A DNA stretch of 64,000 bases from Ilyonectria destructans. Taxonomy: Eukaryota; Ascomycota; Sordariomycetes; Hypocreales; Nectriaceae. This document shows, piece by piece, positions 23,601 to 33,493 of this stretch. Below the pieces are notes generated by a model, which saw only the letters and a list, made by a program, of their open reading frames with translations, was not told the DNA's origin and did not search any database. Position 1 is the first letter of the stretch; each line of letters starts with the position of its first letter. The stretch spans positions 1-64,000 of the forward strand of contig JAHEWK010000019.1 in assembly GCA_020740775.1 (NCBI GenBank), read 5' to 3'. The position numbers and the translations under genes are program-made.

Positions 23601-24800
23601 CTCTCGCAGACTCTTCCTCTGTTGCAGCCTTCCGCCTTAGTATTGCAGCCCCGCTACGTCAGCTACCCGTATATGCGGCGCACCCTAGGCACGCCCAACA
23701 CACCTATATTCACTAATAACCTCCGTAGCTGCCAGCAGACGTGCGGTGGGATCTACTCAATATCTCAGAGCCAGCACCCTTCTCCCCAGACAATGACCAC
23801 CGAATTGCACCCGCAGCGTATTGCTCCTGCGCCCGTCAGTGGTCTAGGGCCTTCTATCTTGCTCCTAATGCCTCCTGGTGGCATCATGCCTCAGCCCGGC
23901 GTCTCTTCGCTATATGGACCCAGCTCGATTATACAACCCAATCCGGTTCTCCAGTATGAGGGCGAATAGCCTACTTATATTGTTGGCTCTCAGGGCCGAT
24001 ACGGTATCCTGCTTAGTGCTCCTGGTGGACCTACTGCTTCTGCTGCTAGCACTGGCGGTACTATAGATATAGTTATTCCCATTAAGAATACCAATAGAAA
24101 GTTTTCTTGCCTCTATTATATAAAGGCCTACCTCTATATAAAGTATTTAAAATATTATCTTCTGCAATATAAGTATTTATAAGCCTTATTTATCTATTAA
24201 CTGACTAATATAGATTTCTTTTCTTTCTCTTATAGATACTAATAACTGCCTCTATATATATATATTTTACTGTAATATATTTTCTTCAAGTAATATCCTA
24301 AAGTATTACTTCTAAAAGTACTCTATCTATTATAAAAATCCCACTAAAGCTAGCTACTTATTCTATTTTTAAGTTTATATTAAGAAGAATACGCAGACCT
24401 AAAAGGCTATTTATCTTAATTATAATAGTAATTTAAACTACTTAAATAAGCTTAATAATATCCTAAGAGATAATATAGTCCACCCCTTTAGTATAATTCC
24501 TATTTAAAATAGTATAAATAATATAGCTAAAAATTAGAATCTTTTTACTAGCAGTAATAATATAAATAGACGCCAGATACTTATAATAGGTTCCTTATAG
24601 CGATATAGTGCCGATATCTCGGACTCTATAAACTAGCAGCAGCCCCCTGGCTACAGTATGCCCCCAGTTCAGAATGGAATGCCCATATATAGCAATTCAA
24701 ATTAAAATTAACAATCTGGCCTTAATTGGGCTTAGATACTTCAGGCTGGTGCGTATTAAACCTATCTCAATACCTCTTTTATTCCTAATCTTAGACAGAT
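23600..24800 (+). pseudogene. RIP-destroyed copy of a two-finger C2H2 transcription factor
   Basis: The first part (23622-24060) is still mostly open and Gly/Pro/Ser-rich, ending in a stretch (RYGILLSAPGGPTA) ahead of the fingers. At about 24100-24170 the frame reads FSCLYYIKAYLYIKYL then KYYLLQY. With Tyr restored to His/Cys by single C:G-to-T:A changes this has the C-x2-C-x12-H-x4-H spacing of a C2H2 finger; three of four ligands are lost. Around 24255-24390 a second block (FYCNIFSSSNILKYYF) fits a second finger, and reading continues through NYLNKLNNILRDNIVHPF, NSINNIAKN, QQPPGYSMPP to about 24800. Stops replace Gln, Arg and Trp codons. All changes fit RIP of a duplicated gene. The identity as a C2H2 regulator rests on spacing and remembered family text. 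Confidence 0.7.
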
Positions 24801-24905
24801 TAGGCTTTGAAATCGATCGACCAATCGATTTAATTGAATCGATTTCGATTTCGATCGATCGATTAGAGCTGCCAGTCGATCGATTTGATCGTCGATCTAT
24901 ATATA
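24797..24905. repeat. ATCGATCGAT-rich array with adjacent (TA)n/(TATG)n
   Basis: Dense overlapping ATCGATCG palindromes begin right after the C2H2 remnant and end in a (TA)n(TGTA)n microsatellite. The same kind of array with the same GAAATCGATCGA start forms the 3' end of the hAT element at 43742, so this is probably a hAT subterminal region. Confidence 0.5.
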
Positions 24906-25578
24906 TATATGTATGTATGTATGTATTGGAAAAAGGGGTTATCAATTTGGAAAATAGCAAATATTATATATAAATAGCAGTTTAAAAGATAGTAATAATA
25001 TTATAATTTAAAGAATATCTTCTATTATATAATAAACTAATTTAAATATTAACTGCGATTGAATATTCCAAACCACGATAACTTATTCCACAGAGTAGAG
25101 AAAAATATGGGACTATGCTTATTGAGTTGCGTTTCTCTTATTCTATCAAATATGTCGTTTTCGCTTTGTTTCTAACAACTTTTGTTCCCCGAACTCACAC
25201 GGGAACCCTAACCTCCATAATTCGATATGACTACTCTACTACACTCCTTTCACCCTCTTCTCCTTCTTTTTTTTTTAATTTCTTTTTTATATATACTCCA
25301 AAACAAACCCTCAACCGCTCTACCCTTTCCTTCCCCAATTCTTCTTCACTCCCCCACTCAACTTCTACTCCCAACCCTCAAACTTCTCTACCAAAAACCT
25401 CCCCTCTTCCTCCTACCTCACATTAACGTTCTCTGCGCTACCTGAATCCAAGAACATAATTGACAAGGCCAACTGGAACCCGAAATCCACCACTGATATA
25501 TCGCCAGATATCGTGTCCCAGAGCGTCTTAAATCCCTAGTCTCCCTTTCCGCGTTGGAAGCCCGGATATTTCACCTGT
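24906..25578. other. AT-rich DNA then a pyrimidine tract
   Basis: AT-rich to about 25080; from 25230 to 25430 the plus strand is almost pure C/T, a low-complexity tract lying downstream of the secreted-protein gene. No gene was recognised. Confidence 0.5.
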
Positions 25579-25992
25579 CTAACACTTTTCCCACGGTGGT
25601 GTCCCAGAGTAACAGGTTTGGACATCTAAGTTGGTGCCAATCTTCTTGCACCCTTGGATTTTAAAGCTTTTCATCTTGCTTCCGGCTGTAGATACTGATT
25701 TCTTTTCCCAGAATTTCAGTGGTTCGGCAGCAGTTGCGGAACCTAGGTTGTCCCCCCTGCACCCGGCCTCTGAATGCAATGTAATAGAACACCGGGTGTA
25801 GGCCATAGAGCAGAAGGCTAAGGAATGGACTTTGCCAGAAACGTCGGCTGGAAGGTTGTGGCAGCCATTCTCTGCTTGGAGGCTGAAGAAAGATCGACGC
25901 TTGCCACAGAAGTTCTTCTTCGTGGTGACATCAAAACTCCATGCGTGTACGCAGAGAGCCATATAAAGCGCAAAGAGCAAAGATAATTTCAT
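25579..25992 (-). CDS. Small secreted cysteine-rich protein (137 aa)
   Basis: The frame encodes a signal peptide (MKLSLLFALYMALCVHA) and a mature domain of about 120 residues with eight cysteines, an even number consistent with four disulfides. No enzyme motif is visible. Local text such as CSITLHSEAGCRGDN and SLAFCSMAYTRC suggests a beta-sandwich (crystallin/killer-toxin-like) fold, but this is an impression only. Single exon; start ATG 25992; a TATA-like TTTATA on the plus strand at 26121-26126 (TATAAA on the gene strand) lies upstream. It sits at the edge of a transposon-rich block, a usual place for effector-like genes. Confidence 0.7.
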   Translation of the reverse strand: MKLSLLFALYMALCVHAWSFDVTTKKNFCGKRRSFFSLQAENGCHNLPADVSGKVHSLAFCSMAYTRCSITLHSEAGCRGDNLGSATAAEPLKFWEKKSVSTAGSKMKSFKIQGCKKIGTNLDVQTCYSGTPPWEKC

Positions 25993-27479
25993 TTTGAGAG
26001 GAATTAGAATAAGTGAAGAATTTGGGGAAATATCAGCGAGAAAGATGAACTCTTCAGTTAGACTCGGAAGTAGCTTTCTGAATTGATGGTCGAAGTGAGA
26101 ACGAAGGGTATCGAGGATAATTTATACCTTTTAGATTCAGGCCATTTAATTATATCTTACAGATGTCGAATTGATGAGGATTTGGACAAACTCAGCCTTG
26201 AACCTGCCGCGAGGTGTCAGCACGGAGAAATTAAGTCCATGATTACCGAAGATCATATCTTGTTTTATGTAAAAATTTGTCCCATGCATTCAGCTGACAA
26301 GGGGCATTGTCAGGGCCCCCACCCTTGCTTGAGAGATCTCCAACGTATCCATGTTATCACGTCACACGCCAAAGAATGTGGAGTTCAGCTACGCCTCAGC
26401 CTCCGCTTAAAATGCACATTACGGTCCCATAATAGGAAGGTTATACTGCAGTACTGTCACCCCTGCCAACCTTACCACACCTTGTTGCACTACCTGCTGC
26501 GACGCTGGCCTGCCCCCTCAGGCTGTAGAAGCCGCCCACACCACAAAATAGGAAGGTGGACACATTCCAAGTTGAGACAGTGTAACATCAAACGCAAGGT
26601 TTATTTTGAGTTCATGCACGGTCAGCAAGGTCCGGTGAAACTATACACTTTGGGGAAAGCTGATTCTTTTGTTGCTGGGAAATCCTTTCACGGAGATTCT
26701 CCAAGGCCAGGAAAGTTCAGGCCACCAGGACAGGGGCTCCTGGGATTATCTTGTCTTTATCTAATTGGGATCAAGAATTCACCCGTCTAACGGAATGCAG
26801 CTTTCTAATTTGTCGATCTCCATTTTAATGTCTCTTACTTCTTTCATCCTCCTTGCCTTGAGGAACGAAGAGAGGAACGAACGAAGTGACGAAAGGTCTT
26901 ATGCTGTTGCCGTTCAACTTAAGCGCCTGGCTCTGATTGGTTGAGCCCGTTCTCGCTCTCTGATCGGCAGAAAGTCCCCCTACTTTTCGCGTCTTCTTAT
27001 CCTTGAACTTGATTGGTTGACTTCCATTCCGTGGCCTTTTCTGTGCTCGCTCCTACGGCCCCCTGCACGATCTTTCATACTCCATTCTTCCCAACGTGAT
27101 TGCCCTCTTTAGTTGCTTTGTGAGGTGCTAGACACGAACATGTTGTTGTTGTTGATTATGCCTTGCGAGATACGTTTATAATTTAACTGTCATTTCTTCC
27201 CTCCCAGCCGATTTTGGTCCTTTACATCATCATATACATCATTACGGCTCCCACTGGAACGGCGCCCAGGCGCCGCAATAGAATCGGCACCGCAATAGCG
27301 TTTTGGTGGGCCAAGGCATCTTCTATTGGTCAGAGCCGTCAACGCGTTCAGCATCAGGATTCAGGATTAAATAAGAATATTAAGTAATACAATTATATCA
27401 ATGATTACAAATGGAAATACCATTATGAATATTGCCCTACTTGAGCCCGCATATCCTCTTCAGCCTGCTGCCAAATATC
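25993..27479. other. Intergenic DNA without a supported gene
   Basis: A 235-codon open stretch (26083-26790) has no ATG at a plausible start, no domain and odd composition, so I do not call it. Otherwise I see only promoter DNA of the secreted-protein gene and unique-looking sequence. Confidence 0.5.
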
Positions 27480-27850
27480 CCTTACACCACATCAGGTGGC
27501 TTCCTTCGAATTGTTTCCCATCCGATATTCCACCTGAGCGTTAATGCATTTAGTCTCTTCAAAGTCCCAATAATATATGCCATTATCTCTTCCTTAGTCC
27601 AATCTCTTATGGGTCTAGATGACCTACAACGATGGCCCATCTGCTTGTAGTCTAGACACCAAGTATATAGTTCTCTATTATATCGTTGCGGTAGTCCCAT
27701 CGCCTTTCGATATAGCTGGTTTGTCTTGATGATTCCAACAGACTGCTTTTCGTACCAAGCATTCCTTGCTACAATATATCGCTGATGTATAGACTCAGGC
27801 GCATAATATGGTAAGTTTTGTGCTGGTGGCTCTGGTGATGATACCGGTAA
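27480..27850 (-). pseudogene. Isolated copy of the MULE-associated WCL-KQMG domain
   Basis: The minus-strand frame reads RYNRELYTWCLDYKQMG, then RPIRDWTKEEIMAYI. The same pattern (WCLNWKQMG, then RD-stop-TKEEIIAYL) lies inside the MULE at 31980-32240, downstream of its transposase. Here it stands alone, without transposase or TIRs. The function of the domain is unknown to me. Confidence 0.5.
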
Positions 27851-27916
27851 TAGCGTAGAGGGCTTTGGTAGACTTTACACTACTATTGTATCTTGAGTCT
27901 TACATCCCTATTGTTC

Positions 27917-27941
27917 CTCCCACTTTCAGTGAAAGTGGGAG
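27917..27941. repeat. Perfect 25-base palindrome
   Basis: CTCCCACTTTCA, one central G, then its exact reverse complement TGAAAGTGGGAG. It could be a hairpin terminator, an element tip or a joined pair of element ends. Confidence 0.6.
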
Positions 27942-28022
27942 TTTTGCATTGCCATTGGCTCAGCACCCCTGCAATTCCCCGCAATCCTCTTTCACCTGAA
28001 AGACAGCTCTCAATAAGCAACT

Positions 28023-28212
28023 GATGGATCCGTTACGGTCAATTTGATCAATGCAATAGTGTCTTAATTGATGATGATCATCGCGATGACCTTCCGGTCA
28101 TCCGGACCGGCCGGAAGAGGGGTTATCTGACCCCCCCTTCATGACTAAGGTCCTCATATCAATCTATTGAAGGTTTCCTAGTAAAGGGTCTCTCTCTCTC
28201 TCTCTCTCCAAC
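28023..28212 (+). mobile_element. MITE of the GTTGGA family (7-bp TSD), copy 1
   Basis: It starts GATGGATCCGTTACGG and ends TCTCTCCAAC. Flanks AGCAACT (28016-28022) and AGCAACC (28213-28219) duplicate 7 bp with one mismatch. The interior has ATGATGATCATC and a CCGG-rich core near AGAGGGGTTATCTGACC, shared with 36730-37389. A (CT)n run lies just inside the 3' end. Confidence 0.75.
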
Positions 28213-28798
28213 AGCAACCCCAATCCAATTTCAAGTCAAAGTGGGGTTCTAGCCTTTTGATTGGCTGACTCCCTTGCTCCCCCTTACGAATCCTCTGGCA
28301 TAATCAATGGACAATGGGTTAGGGTTACAGATTGATAAATTTAGGTTCAAGCTGTTTGAACGAGCTGAACGCGTCGACGCGCATGAGACGTATCTGCTAG
28401 CCATCTATCCATTTGTAGATATAGACTTTACTAACTTAGAACGTTCCATCATCATCATCGTCTCCAGTCACCCACAAACATCCGATAAGTTGAGGTAACG
28501 AATATCATTATGAAAAGGCCATTCGAAAGCACTCAGACCAATTATATCGAGTCGGCTGAACAGAGCGAGACGACCCTATAGCTCCAATATACTCGCTGGC
28601 CCGAGCTATTCCGTAATAGGCCACTCGATATTATTGCCGCCTCAGCCCAGCAACCAGGTCCCCTGTGAAGTAGAAGTTATTTATTCGGCCAGTGCCGGGG
28701 GTCCCCCTTATAGAGCTCTGCTGAAACTGAAGCTCAGCTGCAGATTATTCTCTAAGGCCTAGGCCTTATATTCGATAGGGCAAGAGCTACACTCGATC
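28213..28798. other. Intergenic DNA, telomere-like word GGGTTAGGGTTA
   Basis: No gene is supported; a short GGGTTAGGGTTA occurs near 28316-28327. The target site of the hAT element (ACTCGATC) closes the interval. Confidence 0.45.
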
Positions 28799-28809
28799 CA
28801 GTGATCGGA

Positions 28810-28925
28810 ATGGTCTGGTCTGTCTTGGTCTCGGTCTGGTCTGTTTTGGTCTCGGTCTGGTCTGTCTTGGTCTCAGTCTGGTCTGTCTTGGTCTCGGTTT
28901 GGTCTATTTTGGTCTCAGTCTGGTC
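28810..28925 (+). repeat. Minisatellite, 21-bp unit GGTCTGGTCTGTCTTGGTCTC
   Basis: More than five tandem units with a few C/T and G/A differences. Short GGTCTGGTCT runs reappear in inverted orientation at 32395-32435, so it belongs to the hAT element's subterminal region. Confidence 0.75.
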
Positions 28926-29558
28926 TAGACTGTTAAGACTTAGTCTGGTCTGGTGATTTCTCGAGACTATAGTCGGACCGGTCCGACCGGTCTGACTATT
29001 AACTACTGTAAATAGATTATGCTCAGAGGCAAATAGCAGCTAGTAGCTGAATTTTTAACTAAATTAGTTAGAATTGGTTTTTTTACTTTTTCCTCTAGAG
29101 TTCTCTACCTTATTCTATAATATAGGTAATTATCTTTTATTAGGCAATATATAGAAATAATTACTTAATATAGTATATAATAACCTATTTAACTATATAT
29201 TATTATTAATAAAGTTTATAGCTCTAATTCTACTATCTCTATTAGCTATAATAGTTATTATTAATATCTCTTATATTCTTTCTTATCCTACTGTAATTTT
29301 CAGTCCCGCCTCTACCGCTAATCTATGTAAGCAATATATTTCTACCGACTAACTCCATAACAATAAGGCAAGCTCCAATAAGGCTATTATATACTGGCTG
29401 TCTCGCTATAACTCTGCTGAGGATAATAGTAAGAGCTAAGATAATAAGAATAACGACAGTAGGATTAATATAAAGTAGATAAATATACTTTCTTTCCTCT
29501 TTATTTTCCTTTAGCCTTATTTCTTGGCGGTCTTATTGGTCGGGCCGGTCTGGTCAGA
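28926..29558. other. Interior of the hAT element left of the MULE insertion
   Basis: AT-rich sequence without recognisable transposase; it ends in a GGTCTGGTC word beside the MULE end. Confidence 0.5.
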
Positions 29559-29739
29559 GGGGCCCCATAGGCACACGCCTAGGCGCGCCTTCACTCATGC
29601 ACGCGTAGGCGTGCGGATTATATCAGCCCTCAATTAGGCCCCAACACCACAACTGCAGCTCTCAGGGGCTGCGCCTATTGCTGTCACTGCCGACCACAAC
29701 TGCAGTTCCCAGGGCTTCCGCTACAGCCTAGGCAGCATT

Positions 29740-31879
29740 TCCTGATGATGTGCTCCCGCCGGAGGGTACATACGACTCACGAGAGGCTCTACTCGCAGCT
29801 ATCAATAAATAGGCAGCGCCAAGAGGATACGCATTTATAACTGGGAGATCTTCGCGCTTAACTAGTGGTAGGCAGGTTATCACAAACGCATGCGATAGAT
29901 GGTGTCGTCCTCCTAGCGCCTCAAGAGATCGCCAGTGCAAGACTACTACGCGAGGAACCAATTGCCCGTTCTCGATTATAGCGAAGGAATCCCTAGATAA
30001 GACTACTTGATCCTTAAGGCATCGTCCGGATGGACGATTTTCCTTATACAACCACAAGCCAAGCTGGCACAAATCGGCTCATCCGGTTCATCGGCAGCTC
30101 TCTGATACGGATAAATCAACAATCAGCAGCCTTACGAATGCCGGGGTAGCGCCAAAGGATATCAGGACTTATATCCGTCAGAACTCGAATACCATTGCAA
30201 CCCAGCAAGATATCTATAATCGTATTGCAGATAGCAAACGAGAGCTCTACGAGGGCCAGAGTACTATACACGCCTTTACCAACCAACTGGATAAGGAAGG
30301 GTTCTGGAACTGGATGCAACTCGATTCAGATGACCGAATTACAGCAGTATTATTCGCTCATCCAGAGTTATTAGTATACCTTAAGGCTTATCCAGACCTA
30401 CTTTTCCTGGACTGCATATATAAGATAAACAAATATAGGATGCCACTTCTTGATATAATTGGCGTTAATGCCTGCTAGCGATCCTTCTGTATTGCCTTTA
30501 TATTTCTTAGTGGCGAGACTGAGCAGGACTACCTATGGGCCTTAGACCGGCTTAGGTCCCTATACAAACTCTGCAATACAAGGTTTCTATCTGCTATCCT
30601 AACAGATTGCAATAAGGCTTGTATAAATGCCGCAGAGATCTGCTTTCCATCTTCAATCTTGCTGCTATACCTATAGCATGCGAACAAGGCAGTCCTCCAC
30701 TATTGCCAGCCAATATTCGTACGCCACCAACAAGAGTCAGAGGCCTACCAATAAGATTTAAGTAATTAGAATGAGTTTTTCAATTACTGGCATTCAATTA
30801 TAAAGTCACCAGATAAAGAGGCCTTTAATCAGTACGTATAAAAGCTTAAAAAGCGCTACCTACTGCAATACCTTAAAGAGGTTGGGTATATTAAAGCCAA
30901 TTGGCTCGATCTATATAAGCAAAAGCTTATTAATACCTGGGTTGATCAGCACCCTCACTTTGGTAATGTAGTTACCTCACGGGTTGAGGGTATCCATAGG
31001 CTACTTAAGAGCCATCTCAAGAAATCTACACTAGATCTCTTCGAGGCTTGGAGGGCTATAAAGTATGCGCTGCTCAATCAATTAGCCGAGCTACAATCCA
31101 ACCAAGCCAGCCAGCAAATGCGGATACCAATTGAGCTCTCTGGATCACTATATAGTGCTATATATAGCTGGATATCTCACGAGGCTTTACGGAAAGTTAA
31201 GAAACAACAGAAGCAGCTCTTATAAGGAGACCTGCCTAGCTGCACCGGCTCTTTTACTCGATCTCAAGAGCTCCCTTACGCCCATACTCTCAAGGCTCTA
31301 CAAGAACAAGACCAAGCCCTTCGCCTAGAGCATTTTCACACACATTAGCATCTCAACCGTTATGGTATTAATCAGTTGCTACTAGAGCCTCGGCATCGAT
31401 CTGATCGGATAGCTGCCAACTTAACTAGACCGCAATTAAGCACTCAGAGAGAGCTAAGTGTATTTGAGGCAGTTGAGGCAGCAGCACAGCTAAAGGCACA
31501 ACCTAAATGCAGCAGATGCCACGTATTAGGTTATAGAATGACTTCAAAGGCATGCCCTCAGCGGTACGAGGAGCTTTTGCAATCGTCAGCATCATCGGCG
31601 CAGGTGGGGGCAATACCAGCGGCATTATCGTCAGCATTATCAGAACATGTACGACCAGCGCCGGCAGTATTATCATCAGTATTATCGGTGCAGGCAGGGG
31701 CAGCACTGGCAGCATCATTGTCAGGATCACCCGAGCAGGTAGGGGCAGACAGGGATAGTAATAGCTGTATTATTATCGACATCGGCGGCATAGATAGGGA
31801 AGTGCTGGCAGTATCGTCACCAGGGCAGGTAGGGGCAGCGCCGGCGCTGAGATATGATGACCTGCAGGTAATCTATTAA
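29740..31879 (+). pseudogene. MULE transposase with RIP-type stop codons
   Basis: One frame reads almost throughout. It has a FAR1-like start (PPEGTYDSREALLAAINK), an HTH-like region, the MULE DDE domain (LLFLDCIYKINKYRMPLLDI, LSGETEQDYLWALDRL, ILTDCNKACINAA), THE catalytic-region tail with ANKAVLHYC, then VVTSRVEGIHRLLKSHLKK, a SWIM-like zinc region and a zinc knuckle CSRCHVLGYRMTSKACP. In-frame stops replace Trp or Gln at several sites (for example INK-stop-AAP, YL-stop-HANK, AYQ-stop-DL), all reachable by G-to-A or C-to-T. The C-terminal ~110 residues are Ala/Ser-rich repeats (QVGA units). Not functional as it stands. Confidence 0.85.
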
Positions 31880-31974
31880 AGATATATTACTGCTAGAGAT
31901 AATTGGTATAAAGTGCAGCCTTATGGCAGTATTAAAACTAACCAGCAGTATCGGGGGGCGCTAGATCTACCTCT

Positions 31975-32240
31975 GCGGTATGACAAAGCAAGCTACCAGT
32001 GGTGTCTTAACTGGAAGCAGATGGGCAAGTGCTGTACGACGCCAACTGGGTCTAGAGATTGAACTAAAGAGGAGATAATAGCCTACCTAGATTGGAGTAA
32101 GGCAGAAGATGACTGGGTCGAGGCTCAGATAGCTGGGGAGATAGAAAGCAACCTTTTGTCTAGTAGAAGAGGTATACGTGAGATCTGGGAGGCGGCTGCG
32201 GCAGATAGTAAGGCGCAGCAGGCTTTCTATTCAGGTAGAT
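31975..32240 (+). pseudogene. MULE-carried accessory domain (WCL-KQMG...TKEEI)
   Basis: Downstream of the transposase and inside the right TIR, a frame reads LRYDKASYQWCLNWKQMG, KCCTTPTGSRD, stop in place of Trp, then TKEEIIAYLDWSKAEDDW and EAQIAGEI. A related copy lies alone at 27480-27850. I cannot name the family. The paired Cys and the Trp/Lys-rich helix suggest a small DNA- or protein-binding module. Confidence 0.5.
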
Positions 32241-32489
32241 AACTAAGAATTTATTGCCGTTCCGGATTATAGGATTTGGACGTTGCCTAAGAACTGCAGT
32301 TGTGGTGTTGGAGCCTAATTGAGGGCTGATATAATCCGCACGCCTATACGTGCACGAGTGAAGGCGCGCCTAGGCGTATGCCTATGGGGCCCCGTCTGGT
32401 CTGGTCTAGGGGTCCAGACCAGACCAGACCAGACCATTCCGATCACTAACTCGATCGAACGCCATATACGTCTCGGTGTTGGCTGAACA

Positions 32490-33169
32490 CATTTTCAAAA
32501 GATGCCTTTTGGCCGCATGGATTTCGGGTCATACCAAGCTTCAAGAGATACCTGGCGACATGGAAAAGGTTCATCTGCTTCATCTTTCGCGTTCTGCAAT
32601 ACCCAGCGCGGCAACGCCGGGAGATATTCAACTTACGTCTGGGATCAAATGAGGTGAAGATGATGCAGCACATATTGTACCTGGTAGGTCAATTACAACT
32701 GGCAAGAGACGATGTCCACGATGGTTTAGACGTCGCAAGCTGTGAATCCGGGGGCGAGGAATGCCATGAGTTGCGCGATGACTGCGACTCCAACTCCGAC
32801 TCCGCCTTCAACTCCGCCTCCGAGTCGGAGGATATGGAGACTGGCGAAGATTCCGGCGAGGACACAGATGAAGAGACCGATGAGAATACTGATTCCGAAG
32901 AGGACGAGGGAATGGAAACAGATCAACAGACAAGTTACGATGGATCCGACTTTTGTCTCCCGTCTGGCTATTGGCTGCGATTATCCGAAGCCTTATTCCA
33001 ACTTTCAGACGGAACAGCAGCGACACCGCATCGAACAACTGCTGCATATCGAGCGTTGGCTGAAGGTGACCCTCCAACAGTGTTTATGCCTCATAGGACT
33101 CGGTCTAGAGGTAGGATCAATGTAGCAGCATCACTACAGCAGAATAACCTTGTATCCCTCTTCAATTGA
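32490..33169 (+). pseudogene. Fragment of an unrecognised acidic protein
   Basis: The frame reads FRVIPSFKRYLATWKRF and FRVLQYPARQRREIFNL, followed by MKMMQHILYLVGQLQLA. A strongly acidic Glu/Asp/Thr/Ser run of about 60 residues comes next, and the stop is at 33167. The N-terminal text resembles the conserved core of fungal OrsD-like C2H2 proteins, but I am unsure. The hAT element sits just upstream, so the 5' part is gone. Confidence 0.4.
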
Positions 33170-33493
33170 GATAACTGTATTGGCTCCTGTTGGATTAACC
33201 GGCTGAGCCGAAAGTATAGGGTACCCTAAGTATTACTATAGCCAGGGTTAATTAGGTCCATAATCCAACAGCTCCTTATCCCTATATATTTGAAATGGCC
33301 CTCAACTCGGCCCGTTTGACCCGAACGCCGGGGTCATGTGTCCAACATCAGTTAATGTCACCTGATTACCCCGCAGCCTGTTAACAAGGAAATGGTGAAT
33401 CTATCACGACATTTTTTTATTGAAGCCTTACTCATCCATCAAAGCGTCGTCTATATAAAGCATATCGTATTTTTGACTGTTTTTCTGCGTATT
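33170..33493. other. Intergenic DNA
   Basis: Unique-looking sequence with no feature, ending at the BTB-type start codon at 33494. Confidence 0.5.

Larger units (their letters stand above)
29559..32393 (+). mobile_element. MULE transposon with 100-bp terminal inverted repeats
   Basis: The left end (29559-29658) starts GGGGCCCCATAGGCA and ends CACCACAACTGCAG. The right end (32294-32393) is its reverse complement with only a handful of differences. The flanks are GTCTGGTC words of the host minisatellite, so the expected 9-bp duplication is only approximate (GTCTGGTCA 29548-29556, GTCTGGTCT 32394-32402). The interior holds a MULE transposase remnant and a second conserved module. The outer hAT element has a clean TSD, so the MULE came later. 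Confidence 0.85.
28799..32448. mobile_element. Non-autonomous hAT-type element (8-bp TSD), split by a MULE
   Basis: The ends are CAGTGATCGGAATGGTCTGG and, inverted, CCAGACCATTCCGATCACTA. ACTCGATC stands directly outside both (28791-28798 and 32449-32456), a perfect 8-bp duplication typical of hAT. After removing the MULE (29559-32393) about 0.8 kb remains, without transposase. The subterminal part is a GGTCTGGTCTG minisatellite. Confidence 0.8.

Noticed and set aside
26083..26790. 235-codon open frame on the plus strand
   Set aside because: No plausible ATG start, no domain, atypical composition, and it overlaps the promoter side of the secreted-protein gene; probably a chance frame.
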